A stretch of 64,000 bases of DNA. Origin: Gloeophyllum trabeum ATCC 11539. Lineage: Eukaryota > Basidiomycota > Agaricomycetes > Gloeophyllales > Gloeophyllaceae. Of the stretch, positions 10,471-22,927 are shown piece after piece (within the stretch, counting starts at the first letter, position 1; each line of letters starts with the position of its first letter). The notes under the pieces were generated by a model that was not told where the DNA came from, did not search any database, and worked only from the letters and a program-made list of their open reading frames with translations. The DNA is taken from positions 209,221 through 273,220 of the forward strand of contig NW_006920423.1 of the NCBI RefSeq assembly GCF_000344685.1, given 5' to 3'. Both the position numbers and the translations under genes were made by a program.

Positions 10471-12191
10471 CTAGCTCTGCTCTGCAATGACCACCTTCTT
10501 CTTCTCCGCCTTGGGCACACTCGCCCCCGCCCTCGTATGCTTCCGCCTGCGCTCCTCCTTGACCCTCTGTGCCTCCAACATCGTCCGCTTGAGCTCGGCG
10601 GCCTTGTAGACCGGCTTCGGCACATGGCGGCTCCTGAATTATACATACATGGTCAGACAGTGCGGTAGCACGCCTACACAAACGCACCTTTGTACCTTCC
10701 CGACCTCCGCGTCGTGCTTCCACCGCTCCTTGAGCGTGTCGCGGTACTCGATCGCGGCGCGCTCGCGCGCGGTGATGATCCCGAGTTTCTCGTGCGCCTT
10801 CGCTTTCCAGATGCGCACATTGCCGTCGTCCGAGCCGGACACCACGAAACGCGCGTCGGAGGTGAACACCGTCGACAGCACTCTGCAACGATGGTCAAAC
10901 CTCATCAAACACCCATCGATGCACTTAAACGAACCTTTGCATCCGCTTTGTGTGGTACACCTCGGGCGACCTGCCCACACCCTCCTTCCATATTCTGACC
11001 GTCCGGTCCCAGCTGCCGCTCACGAACTCGAGGCCAGTCGGGCTCCAGTCGCACGACATCACAGCGGCTACATGCGCCTTGTAAATCTGCGTCGGCGAAG
11101 CCATCGACCGGATGTCGAACGTATACAAATTGTGGTCCTCGGACGCGAGGAGGACGGAGGTAGGGAACGTGGGCGACCACGACAGCGAGTTATTGCGCAT
11201 CTGCATGATCGTGCGGCGCTCTGCCTTGCCGGTGCGGATGTCGTAGAGCGTGAAGGTCCGGTCGGTGCCGATGCTGGCGAGCACGGAGGGCTCGGAGAGG
11301 TTGAAGCGGACGGAGGTGATGGTTTCGGTTGAGGTGGGGAAGGTGAGGTCGGATATCGGGGCACTCCTGGTAGCGAAGGGTCCCTGCTTAGCGGGTAGAC
11401 AGCTAGTAGAGAGGGTGTGGGACTTTACTTTGTCTCGTCCCAGATCAACACACTGTTCGATGCGGTGGCAAATAACGGGTCTGTCCGGTGATGGTCTATT
11501 GAGCTATATGAAACTGTGAGCCTACTGGCGAGAGATGGGACTGCTCGATACCCACTTGAAAACTGTCTTCCCAGGGAAAACAGATAATGGCTCCGAGGAC
11601 TGCAATCGCGTCAGTCAAACCTGTCGTGTGAATGACAAGGAATCGACGCACACTCTCTGCATCTGTTGCACGCCACAGCTTTACAGTCCGATCCACTCCG
11701 CAGCTCAACAGTCTCTCCTCGTCAGCCCAACAAAGCCCTGATACTTTCCCCTTATGCGCCCCATTGAACCTCAACAGCTGCGTCCTCCGAGCCAAGTCAT
11801 GTAATATAATCTCTACAAATTGCGTAAGCTCGCACCAGACCCAAACGAGCGACTGCACGCACACACCTCCGTCCCAGCTCCCACTCGCGACCGCAGTCAA
11901 GCTCTCCGGCTTCTTCGCGAGCACTTCCACGGCATCGATGTGCCCTTCCAGCGCGGCTACGAAGGGCTGGGCGAATATGCGCTCGAGTTTCGCGGCGTTC
12001 AGCGCTCGTTTGCGTTCGCGCGCTTTGGAAAAGGGGTGCATGGATGGGTCGAGATTCCGGGATGTGGGCGTAGGATCCCCCCGCCTCATTGGTAAGTGCG
12101 AGGATGGTGCATGCTGCAGCACCGATATTTTCTATGTTTGACCAATATTAGACGAGATAAGTCTGTGAACAACGCGGTAACGCACGACCAT
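10471..12191 (-). CDS. SOF1: SOF1/DCAF13, WD40 protein of the small-subunit processome
   Basis: Predicted exons: 12191–12189, 12131–11867, 11812–11652, 11599–11556, 11521–11429, 11366–10935, 10882–10688 and 10633–10471; 451 aa, close to human DCAF13 (445). Diagnostic Sof1 segments are RNLDPSMHPFSKARERKRAL, NAAKLERIFAQPFVAALEGH, VYHTKRMQR and the C-terminal Sof1 domain (EKLGIITARERAAIEYRDTL, then RHVPKPVYKAAELKRTM). WD-type repeats occur between them (VASGSWDG, CGVDRTVKLWRA, FVSGSWDRTVRIWK, VSGSDDGNVRIWKA). The nucleolar role in 18S rRNA maturation is known for the family. The start is unusual: the expected methionine is missing directly before KISVL, and I propose a first exon made of just the ATG at 12191–12189 joined over a 57-nt intron. 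The alternative start is an internal ATG (MRRGDP) that would lose 12 residues of conserved N-terminus. Confidence 0.9.
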
Positions 12192-12396
12192 GTTTGCTCT
12201 TCCCCTCACAATTCAATTTGATTGGCCCCTTGTCTCGATATCCGTATGAAGAGTCGGATTACAGTACTTTTGAGGTTGTGGCTGAGAGAGAAGTCAGAAT
12301 GATCGGGGAGACAGAAATTAGCACCGGCTGATCGATGTGCCGAATTAGCAGTGAAAGTATAACCATACGGCCTCAATCGTAGGATTCCTGTCTGCA

Positions 12397-12966
12397 CTAT
12401 GTAAGTACTGGCACACTAGGCTTCGTCGGTCTATTCCAATATGTTTCTGACATACGTGCAGCTGAGATTCGTCGAATGTCCGGTCTGAGAACGCAGGCCA
12501 CCGCATTTTCGGAATGTTCTGATATAGAGTGGTTGTATAGCAACGGCAGCGGGAGGCGGTAACGGGTCAACTTCTGTGGCCGGACCACCTCTATCGTTGT
12601 GAATTCTCCAAGAGACCTGGTTAGTCTTGGTTTGCAGCCAGTCTGCTGTCCGTTCTTTACTTTCGTCGACGGTCTCGCACCCTTCGTCTTTCGCTTTGGA
12701 TCTCTGGCAGGTCGCTCGCCCCGATGCTTGTGATACCTGGCTGATTCACCGCACGGAACACACTCGTCTTGGGCATTCATTAAATGACTGGCTACTGTCT
12801 TTCTCTTGCGCCTATCCTTCGCTGCGAATCGTTGACGAGAATCGAGTCCGAGGTCCTTATCATCCCGACCGCGCTTGAGCTTCTCTTCTCCTTCAGTTTG
12901 GTCATCATCAACTGGGGCAAGGGCAGGTGAGCAGTCCTCTTCTCCGGAGTCAGGAAAGCGACGCAT
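12397..12966 (-). CDS. Possible small basic protein, unrecognised
   Basis: An ATG at 12966 (MRRFPDSGEEDC) opens about 189 codons without a stop. The first part is charged and looks nuclear: EGEEKLKRGRDDKDLGLDSR, then AAKDRRKRKTVASHL, then RDPKRKTKGARPSTK. The frame is open a further 25 codons upstream. A donor-like CCAG|GTCTCT near 12615 might end the first exon. It lies head-to-head with the membrane-protein gene starting at 13125. No family is recognised and the open frame could be chance. Confidence 0.25.
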   Translation of the reverse strand: MRRFPDSGEEDCSPALAPVDDDQTEGEEKLKRGRDDKDLGLDSRQRFAAKDRRKRKTVASHLMNAQDECVPCGESARYHKHRGERPARDPKRKTKGARPSTKVKNGQQTGCKPRLTRSLGEFTTIEVVRPQKLTRYRLPLPLLYNHSISEHSENAVACVLRPDIRRISAARMSETYWNRPTKPSVPVLT

Positions 12967-13124
12967 GAAGTGAGAGGCGTCACGACCGAGCGGGGCAGGG
13001 GGGGGGGACCTTTTCTGAAGAGCGAGGAGGGAATGTGACACGAGTATTGCCGTCCGGTATGAGGAGGGCCAATCAGGTCATCTCTGTCTGAAGCGTTCCC
13101 TGCGTTTCTGATACTCCCTATGCC

Positions 13125-15717
13125 ATGGCTCGGGTCGTCCCATCCATGGAGTCTCGGAGTACCCATGCTGATCCATGATTTAGGAGATCTTTTCTTTTGG
13201 CAGCCGAAGGATGGGTGTATTTCTCTCTGGCGTTGATCGACCTTCTCGCACACATATTCCCAGCCACACGCAACTCTTTCAATGTATTCCGGATCCTCGA
13301 CATTGTTGTCGGTATGTCCTCGAGCCGTTCCCTCCTCACATAGATTGCCACTCACCTATCCCTCCTGTCCCTTCTAGGCGCAGCGTCCTTCCTACCCATC
13401 CTGTTTTACGTTCTCTTCCTCTTCTTCTCTCTCCGGTCGGATTTCTTCCCGAGCCTCCCGCGCCGCTTCCAGCGCATCGCACAATACACCCTCATGCTCT
13501 TCATACCCGCTTTAATCGTCGCAGACCTCGTCGGTTCCTTCATTGGCGTCTCATACAGTACGTACTCCCCCTCTCCCCCTCCGCATCTTCTGCCATTCCT
13601 CATGTCGCATCCACAAATGCAGCCTTTCTCCCAAATCCCGCCAACCCCGCCGAACGCCTCCTCGCAGTCGGCTTCGCCTCCGACAGAGATCAAACGCTCT
13701 GGAATTTCTTCAGCAGCTTCGCGCTCGCCTTGCTTACCGCCTACCAGGCGCTCGCCTTCTGCGTTGTCTTCTTCCGGCTCGTCAAGTCCTTCGTCGACCA
13801 GCGCAGCATCGAGACGTCCGGACAGGGGGACCACCAGGTCGTGCTGTTCAAGGGCCTCGGGTGGCTCGCGATCGGCCTGAAGCTCGGCGCCGTCGAGACG
13901 ATTGTCGGGTTCGCTCGCGACGGCTTTGGTGTCCCACTCGTCAGGCGGATACTCAGATTCCTAAGCCGGGCGTGTATCATAATCGGGGTGGTTAAAGGGT
14001 AAGTAATATCAGGCATAGCTTTGTACGGCCAGTTCTGACTGCTTATTTTGTTACTCGCAGAATGGACATCCGGGAGGATTTCACCGTGTTCGATACTACG
14101 CGGCCCCAGTCAGAGGGACGAAGAAAATCAGCGCTCCGCATGCTCATCTCCAACCCGCGGCAGAGTACCTTCCGCCGCATGTCCGCGCCGCTCGACCCGC
14201 AGCTCGCCGCGGCGCTCGCCAACTTAGGCATCGAGCGCCCGAACGAGAAGTCTCAGAATCCGCACACCTCGTTCCACCAGCAGCAGCAGCAGCTCCCCTT
14301 CCCCCAGGCAGCCTACACCGGCGCGCCGTCCCCCTCGCCCGTCCTCACCTACAAACCCCGCCCGACGTCCCGCGTCACGGTCCTCATGACACCTGGCACC
14401 GCTCCGACGCTCAACTTGCGATTCTCCGGGCTCGACATGCCCAGTCCGACTGAGATCGCGCATATCGTAGAGGAGGAAGTCAAATCGCGACCCGACACGC
14501 AGGTCTTCGTGCGTTCCCACCGCTCTCGCTCGCGTAGTCAGGGCACGTCGCACCTCCTCCTGCACCGCGGTGACACGTTCGACACGCGCTCGTCGTTCTT
14601 CGAGACCACGTCGCTCGGGCCGATGGACACCATGATGCCTGATATTCCTGTTATTGCGAGGCCGCCGCCCATCCGGACGCGCAGCTGGCGGTATTCCGAC
14701 CGGATGGATGACAACTACACGCCAAGCGACAGCGGGATTTCTGGGCACAGCATGACGGCGGATGCTTTGCGCGGGCTTGGACCGAGGCGGTCGCTCACCC
14801 TCGAGCAGGCTTCCTCGGAGAACACCACGCGCACATCCTCGTTATCTGCTGGCTTCTTCTACGAGCACGACAATGAACACATCTTGCCAGAGAACGAGCA
14901 TGGGGGCGACTTAGAGCGCGGTCCTAGCCAGAGGACGTACAAGCAGCCGAAGCTCTCCTCGTCATCCGAGCGCTTCGACAGCGGGGACGACTACCCCGCA
15001 TACCCGACGCCCAAGGCCGATAGGTTCATGTCCACAGACCGGCGCCCCTTCATGGTCCCAGACGGGAGATATTCCCTGTCGTCCCTGTCTCTCAGTCCCA
15101 GCACCATCGGCCATTCAACGCGTGGCGGGGCAAGCCCTGAGCCCCGACCTACCCTCTCTTCCCTCATCGCTCAGCGCAGCCAGACCTCCTCACCCTGGGT
15201 GTCCCGCCCTATCCCGAGCTCTTACAGGCCGGTGACACGGCAGGAAATTGACATGTACGACGGCGCGAGCAGTCGCGCGTCGTCCAGCCTGGACTTCTCG
15301 CGACCCAGCGGCGACGGACGGCCGAGTACTGATACCGCCGAGACGTCGCAGGTGCTACATGTACAGCGGCGGCTGATCAACCACGATGAGCGGTCGCCCC
15401 GGCCTGACCTAGTGAGGATTAAAAGCGTCGGAAGGGTACCCAGGAGGGAGACACCCACGCCCTCGGCGAGTCCCTATGTGGGCCATGCGGCGCCCGTCGG
15501 ATTCGAAGACTTAGAGGTCATCCCGTCCTGGGAGGCGTACAGCAGCTCGACGCCCTCCACAGAGTCGCCCTCGTCAGCAAATATGACTGGCAAACCTGTG
15601 ATGAGACACGACTCCAACGTACTGTCTCAAGAAGACCAGGAGCACATCAGGAACTCGATGTACGACCGAGATGAAGAAGGTATATACTGGGTCGGGAATG
15701 AGGCGCAGGCTGTGTGA
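13125..15717 (+). CDS. Four-helix membrane protein with long disordered cytosolic tail
   Basis: Five exons: 13125–13158, 13204–13311, 13378–13557, 13623–13998 and 14061–15717; 784 aa, all phases consistent. The short first exon (MARVVPSMESR) splices to TEGWVYFSLALIDLLAHIF. Hydrophobic helices follow: FRILDIVVGAASFLPILFY, then YTLMLFIPALIVADLVGSF, then SFALALLTAYQALAFCVVFF, then LGWLAIGLKLGAVETIVGF. After the last splice, about 550 residues are Ser/Pro/Arg-rich with no hydrophobic segment. They include SHRSRSRSQG and many S-P sites, which would suit kinase regulation. I do not recognise the family. The layout (small membrane core, long C-terminal tail) resembles fungal conserved transmembrane proteins of unknown role. 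Confidence 0.75.
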
Positions 15718-15958
15718 CCGGATGTGTCGTTTGTTGCTGTTACAGTGGGCTTGTTTTATTCGTAATATATGTAGATTAGTACTGGTGCATGGATTTTTCT
15801 TGCACCAACTGGAGGATGGACCACCGCAATCCACTTGAGTGTATAAAATTATCCGAAGAATGAGATGGACATTATAAATAAGAGAACATAGTGATACAAA
15901 GGAGAAAAGGAGAGCATATCAGTTCTGTAAAGGCAAGAATCAGTATCAGCCATCGTAA

Positions 15959-17184
15959 TTAGTGCGGCCTCTTTACCTCTGGTATCCTGAAGATGGTGAT
16001 TTCCTTGAGAAGTACGATCAGCTCACCGCCACATTTGCGCAGTCGGATGCAGCTTACCTGTTGCTTGAAGTAACGTCGGTTCTCCTCGTCAATGAGGACC
16101 AAGTTGAGGTAGTACCGCGTGCTAAACTTCTTATTTACGTCTCGGAACGTCGGTGTCAGCTCAAAGCCCCCGAGGAACAGACGGATCGGGATCGTCTCGC
16201 CTGCAATGTCCGTTGAATTATCCCGAACTGCTTGTAAGATTCAGACGACTCACCCCGAACAGGAGCACCATCCATGATTTCGAATTTGGTGATGGTCTCA
16301 CTCTCGTTGTACTGGTTCGGCGGTGCGCCAGTGGTTTCCCGTCGGATGATGGACAACTCCATGTGTTTTATTTTTATCCGCACAAGCAGGAAGTAAATCT
16401 TGCCGACAATGACGTCCTTCAAATGGTATCTACGTTCATGAGGGCGGATAACCTGTGAGAAGTAGGAGTAAACGTACTTCGACTTGTTGTACTCAAATTC
16501 AATATGTAGGCAGTCCTCTATTCCGACCTCCATCTTGATGGAATTGTTACTATCTGGAGGCATCCGGAAGGAATGTACCCAAATGTCTCTCTCTTTCGTA
16601 ATGTCCGCTATTCGCCGGGAGACAGTGACGCGAATGAAGTATCTGGGATTGCAAGTAATTGAGATGCATGCGACAACAACCACAGGACAAGGACGCACCT
16701 TAGCTTCACATTTATGCCCTGATAGCTTTCATATTGTTTCTCTACGTTCTTGAACGAAAAGTCATACGTCTGAGCTTGCCGCATCTCCCCTGGCGCGGCC
16801 AATTCTTGGGATAGTGATAGGAATTCATGATGATGACCTCTGTCGTAGAAGAGCTCTTGAAAAATCAGTCACACTCAGGCGAGCGAGCGGAACGGAATAC
16901 ACGCGTACCAATGCTGCCTATGAACTGGACGTTTACACCGTCGTGCGCTAACTTCTTGCCGTCCCGTACGCGTATGACCACCTGCAAACTCGCTCAGCTG
17001 GACATCAATTAGGCCATACATTGTGTCCAGAAAGTACCTGGCCAGTAACCGACTCTCCATCGTAATAGACTGGGCATGAAACGGCTTTCTCCTTCTCCAC
17101 TTTCATGTCCACCTTCTTACGGACGTCCTCTCCATCGAGGCGGACTTCTATGTCGACTGGCGTGGCAAAGAAGTAGGCTGCCAT
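15959..17184 (-). CDS. VPS26: VPS26, retromer arrestin-like subunit
   Basis: Seven exons: 17184–17038, 16981–16909, 16855–16699, 16642–16478, 16429–16254, 16200–16058 and 16003–15959; 301 aa. The start [20 protein letters not shown] and the end [14 protein letters not shown] are family-typical. In between lie [76 protein letters not shown] and [20 protein letters not shown]. Vps26 forms the arrestin-fold arm of the retromer cargo-recognition trimer, returning receptors from endosomes to the Golgi. It lies 275 bp downstream of VWA8 in the same orientation. Length matches other Vps26 proteins (about 300–380). Confidence 0.95.
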
Positions 17185-17458
17185 GGCTCTAGAGGTATTG
17201 TATGACGGCTAGCAAGGTCTCGGACCACGTACGACACGAAGGACCGTCCAGCAAACCTCGAAGTGAATCTATCGAACGCAGCGGTGTCCGCTGCGCCGGA
17301 TCCTACTGCAGCCAATGACGTTACTCCGGCGTGTGCCGGGCAGCTCTACTACACTGGTCCCCCACACCTACAGCCAGTTCATAGAAAACATACATGACAT
17401 GGCAATGGTTAGCGAAGTGCATGGAACAATGTACATATCAATGGCGTATATAATGCCA

Positions 17459-20400
17459 CTACTGATCCACCATACTCGATAGGATACTTCGGAGGACGCT
17501 TGGGATGTCTGCAGCATTTGAAACTCGGAAAGCACGCCCAGGCAAGTACTTCGGTATCCTAAGGAAGGCGCATCGTGATATGGGTGAGCTCCCTCATCAG
17601 GAGCTGTACGTATGCAAGCTTACCATTTAGCTTCGGCCCCCTCTCCTATACAGATCAGCGCAGCGTGCACTTTCGGGTTCCGGTTCATGGCCTTCTTGAG
17701 ATCCTCGGGCTTGATACCGTACCTCTCAAAGTTGGCATCCGTTATTGCGATGACAAACCAGTCATCTAGTCAAGGTCAGCGAGATGAGCGCGGACACGAT
17801 AGCTCTTCACCGCCTACCTGCGTCGTACTTCCCGACCTGCAAGACAGCCTTCTCAATAGCTTCGACTAAACGCAGTTTTCGTCACTTCTCTCTGCCGCTG
17901 GGAAGCATCACTCACCAGTGTAGTCACCCGCAAACGCATATTGCGTTGTCAGGTTCATCTTCTCTACTACTTTCCAGCGTTCATGCATCTCGGTCGGAGG
18001 CTTGTCCGATTCGACCAATGGAATGTCGGGAGAATCGCCGGACTACGAGCACAAAGGGCCGCTGAATATTACCGCATTTGAGCATACTGACAAAAAAACC
18101 TACATGACCGTACATCTGAGGGAGAAATATTTATAACAATGAAGAATTTCAGAAGGCAAGATCACTCACATCCCAGACGTACTTATCTTTCCGCGTCAGA
18201 CGGTCGAATATTTCCATGAGCATAACGGCTGCAGCAGTTAGTATTGTCGTTGCAAACAAACAACAGTGTCAGACAGGTTACCTGTCTCCATACTTCTCTG
18301 CAGGCGACCGTCATATTGGAACCGGTACCTGCATGGGAGAGACCCCGTCAGAAAGGATGCGGAGCAAGCAACGGCATACTTACATGGACCCGCTGATGTC
18401 GAAAACGAATCTTATCCGCTTGGGCCTTGCAAAGAGGTACATAAGTCAAAGGAGGGCTGTGTACTCTTAGCACGTACTTGATTTGCGGACGACCCATCTC
18501 AGGCTTCTCCGTGCCTCGCCGCTTGTAAACGGTAGTCTCTCCCGTGAGGCCTTCTGTGAGTCGACTGTCGTCGAGCTCCCCATCTGTCTGCCGCTTAACC
18601 CACACCCTCTCCTCCTCCTTCGCGGACAAGTCTAGAAGGACATGTGAGCAAGCAATAAAAGGGAATCCAGCAGCTATCATCTCACTCTCTAATAGATCGT
18701 ACAACTGAGCAATATGAGCCTCGACTGCCGAAAGCAGCTCCCCGTACCCTCTGGCTTGCCCTTCGGTCATATTGAGCTGCTCCAGCTTCCGTGCCAGTTC
18801 CTCCTTAGCCATGGCTCTCGCTTTCTCTTTGATGTGTTCAGGAACTTCGCGCTTGAGTTTGTCGGAGACTTGGTTGATGTTATGTCCCTTGTACAGCCGC
18901 ATGTAACCCCCACGGCCCCCTAGGCCCGCAGTGTCCCGGCCACCAGTCTAACGTTTGTGAGAAAAATGAGACACATATTAAAGATATGTTCCCTACACCT
19001 CCAGCCCAAGTGTTCCCGCCAGTATGAGGTTCATTCTTTGGATCCTCCTTACCGTATTTGGGTGCACTGAGATCGGTAGAGCCCTTGGGTTCGAACCTGA
19101 GATCCAATACTTTCTTCTTTGCAGCCTCTCTTGCCGCCTCTAGCCCGAGCTGTTTCACAGCAAGTCTGGAGGATGCCTGATGAAAATAATGACGGACTGA
19201 TGTATTTCTCAGACGAACCCGTGATGCTCCAGGATATCAGCTAGCTTGTCGATAGTCTCCCGCTTATAGACATCGAAATCGAAGACATTCCGTAGAGTAT
19301 CCTCGAGTGAGTCGTTCGGATAAGCACGCATATGGCGTACAATATTGATTAGCTCTAAGGGTTCGTGAGCGTCTGTGATCATCACGAGTGGAAACGCGGC
19401 TTACCTCGCAAAGAGTAGGGGTAAGTCAGGGAACCGTCCTCATAGCCTCTACGGAGGTCCTGGAACGCAAATACCAAGCGACGGAGGACCTCTGGCTCCA
19501 GTTCCGGAGCGAGATCTGATAGTAGTTTTCGTTCCGACTCCGCATCTGGATTTGAGAGCGAGTGACTACAACGAGCAATGGTCTGAACAATGCGCACGTT
19601 TTCACTCGAACGGCACTCACCAGCTAAAGCTGTCTCCGAGGACTTGCAAGAAATGGTTGCCTAAAAACGCTGTCGTTGTCTATGAGCGTGTGTCCATTGA
19701 GAACAAAAATGGCACATACGATATCCAGGCCGGTTAGCTAGAAGCACCAGCCTGAAGTTTGGATTGACAACTATATCATTATCACGTTCCCTCGTCGGAC
19801 GGACCCTTCGTCCATCAGATAGAGTAAGCTCCCCGTGCGAAGCCAGACTCTTGAATATGGCGACCACATGTTCCGGTGCCTTATCTGCTTCGTCTACTAT
19901 TATCACCCTGCCATGGATAATGGCCCGTAACAGCGGCGAATCAGTAAACTTCAGCACCCCTCCTTCCAAAGACGTCTGGAACATGAGCTGGTTGACCGTG
20001 GTATCCCGATGCAATTGCACGTATTCTCGAGGGCGTCCGAGGAGCTATGAGGCTAGTTAGATTTGGCTTAAGGGAGCCTGGGTAGATCTTACTTGGCATA
20101 ACCTAAGAGAATATCAGTTTATGGATGTTACATTTTTTTATTTCTTCGGTACCAACCTATCGACGATTTTGTTCTTGCCAACACCCTGGGAACCAGTAAC
20201 TACCTCCTAAATTGGCTTTCAGCGAAGAGGCTACACACCTGATTACCAAGCAGAACGACGTGCTCCCTGAGCACCTCTAAATCGATGGCTAGGTCTCGCA
20301 TTAGGCCGGTTTGTAAGCTGTTGTCGTAGAAGTGCTCCATGTAGGGTATACGTGACGCTACTCCTTCTGGGTCTTCAGCAGCATCGAACTGGTGTATAAC

Positions 20401-22927
20401 GGTAGCCTCTGCCTGTTGGAGAGGATCGCTAACTTCTGGGAACACCAAGAGATTCTTTTCGACTGTGGGCGGTGGATTATACTGTAGATGAAACCGTATT
20501 AGCCCAAGAGATTCCCGTCTAATGGAGTCCATACCAGATATTTTGAACGGGATAAGCCGCATTCGTCAAACAGAGTTTCCAGGTTGATCTTCTCGGCAGC
20601 AGGGAGGAACTCCCCAAGAAGGGCTCTGTTGATCATAGCTCGCAGATCCTGGTCCCAGGGGAACTTGGCTACCCTCCTCGCTATCCTGAGCACAGACAAT
20701 GTACCCAGCCTTCTATTCTTCTGTACATTATCAGAGGTCAGCGATTCTCTATACTTCCAGGCAAAGTCTAATAGTATCTTGGTGGTATTACTCGGGCAGC
20801 CAGTCCGTACTAGCAGAGTAGTCTCCTCGTGGCGGCTCATGGGTTCCGCTGGGATGGGGAAGAACATATTTGCGTGCTCATCAGAGAGCCAGTCGCGCAA
20901 GGGCTGTGATTTGGATGCAGTCGTAACTATTCGGAAACTGGGGTGTGATGTCCATAGCGTATCATTGTTCTGTGAAAGTAAGTAACCCGCGAAAACGACC
21001 AACATTAGAGCACCTACTTCTTCCGGTGTTTGAGCTGCCACCCGTCTACCTTCCCAGAGTTCAGTTTCACGGTCTTGGGTGAGCCGCGCCAAGGAGCCCG
21101 CCGTCGACCCTATAACATCCATCCCGGAAAGGTGCACTAACCGACCAGTCAAAGCTCCCTCAATCAAAGGACTTCGATGTGTCAATCTGTTGTTCCACTT
21201 CAGCACGCCTTGAAAATTACCTTGGCTCCCAGCTCGTAGCGCCGCCACTCCCGACCTTCCTCCTCATGACGAGCTCTCTCCCGCCAAGCTCTTTGTACAT
21301 GTGCACTGTGTCACTGTCGTACCCAAGTATCTCACTGAATACTTTCACGAGGAAAGATGTTGAGCAGGATGCCGTAGATGGCATAGCCGGGGGTATGTAA
21401 GTGATGTCATAGTCCAGTGCATGCGCCTGTAAGAAAGATGTGAGGAGACCCATGAAACGGTTCGTGACGAGGAAGTCTTGCGACGCCTGAGGAGGGAAAG
21501 GTTGAAAGGGTTTCGGCCCACAGGGAACCTCCAGGGTGATCACGGCTCCGTCAGATCGCTGGAATATAACCTCTGCTTGGCCTTCGATGTCTGCCTTCGT
21601 GATGCTGATAGCACGAAAGCCGAATAATCCGGTATCGTCGCTCAGTTCATCCTCGCTGGTCATAGCAGCACTGCCCAAAGGTCCGAGGCCCGCTTCTTCT
21701 GTCTGCTGGCTCAGAAGCGCCCATGCCTGGAAAGGCGCGTATACGAGGGCGGGATGTAGAGTCAAGAATAGCCTACTAAGCTGCCTCGGTGTAAAGCGTT
21801 CAGGCGGCGGGAATGTGCGCACTAGACACGACATTTTCGCCAATGCAGTCTGAGGGAAAGGGGGGAGAGACGAAGTCGTGATAGCTTCTAAGGAATGCCT
21901 GGATTCGCTGGCGAGCTGAGTGGAAAGGATGATATTTCTCAGCTTATCGAATATCGAATCAGGGGAAGGTGCGGTCAATGCAAGCATCGAGCCAACGGGG
22001 TCTATGAACCTCGCTTGGAACCGGCTTCTAAAAGGTGGATCTAGAGGATATCCTTTGTATGGAGGAACTGGAGCAGCAATAGCTACCACACGGAAGTTCT
22101 TGTGGGCGGGGATAAATACATCTTTGATCGAAGGGCCGTCTTCAAGCAAGGCATAGCGATGCGGGTGTATTATGTGTGTTCCGTCGTCAAGATTCCTAAG
22201 GAAGCAATTTCTTAGTTCTTGTCTACCGGGTCATGCATCACAAAGGTTCGTTCACATCTCACGATTCTCCAACAAGTTATTCAATACCTATAGCGGGCAT
22301 GGTGGGCGAAGGCAGTCAGAGAGGGATATATTCCAAGAAACATTTCCGCGTACAGGCATGATCCCTCTCTCAGCTTTCTCTACGCCTTCGATAATCAAGA
22401 TACGGCCAAGTTTGACAGCTTGTACCGCCGGACTATCGACGTAGACGAGGTTACCTCCAGGTCTAATCTCCCTGCCTTGCTTTAACTCTGTCTCTCCGAC
22501 GTCTCTATGTAGTGCGATATACTCATATTCGGAGTTAATCAGGCTATATCTGATTGAGTGGCTTAAATGCATGGGTGTCAGGTGTTATTCACCTACAGAA
22601 TGTCATGGCCAGTCGTCTCGCATATGGCCCCGGCTGCGACAAGAGAAACACATCTTGTCCTAACAGATATTTCTGCAACATGAAGTGAAGATTGTTGAGG
22701 TTGACAGGGTCTGTCATGTCTAGCGCGTGGGTGACCTGGGGCAATCTTGCCACATCTTGGGCTGCAGGAACTTCATAGGTTATGTTTCCCAAGCGCAAAG
22801 TCCCTATTGACGGACGAGTGGGTGCGAGTTCGCTCAGAACCCGTCTAAGGCGGCTTTGAGGCGTCATGCGTCGATATGGCGGTTGTAGCCAGACCTTGAA
22901 GGTGAAGGTCGACCGGAAACCTTGCAT
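17459..22927 (-). CDS. VWA8: VWA8-type mitochondrial AAA ATPase with C-terminal VWA domain
   Basis: About 24 exons and 1,390 residues by manual splicing. The N-terminus is a mitochondrial-type presequence (MQGFRSTFTFKVWLQPPYRR). Three AAA/midasin-like modules follow. Module 1 has EYIALHRDVGETELKQ and ILIIEGVEKAERGIMPV. Module 2 has SPLIEGALTGRLVHLSGMD. Module 3 has Walker A GNQGVGKNK, REYVQLHRDTTVNQLM and Walker B VIIVDEADKAP. Then come HTGGNTWAGGTGGRDTAGLG, the TGELDDSRLTEGLTGETTVY-like linker (here QTDGELDD), a MIDAS site DISGSM and the VWA fold ending SILSSMVDQ (stop 17461–17459). The Walker A codons are split by an intron, and a 10-nt microexon (20102–20093, LCQ) lies just after. It is about 500 residues shorter than animal VWA8: the segment between module 3 and the TGGRD motif is nearly absent. 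The exact role in mitochondria is not settled. Confidence 0.9.
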
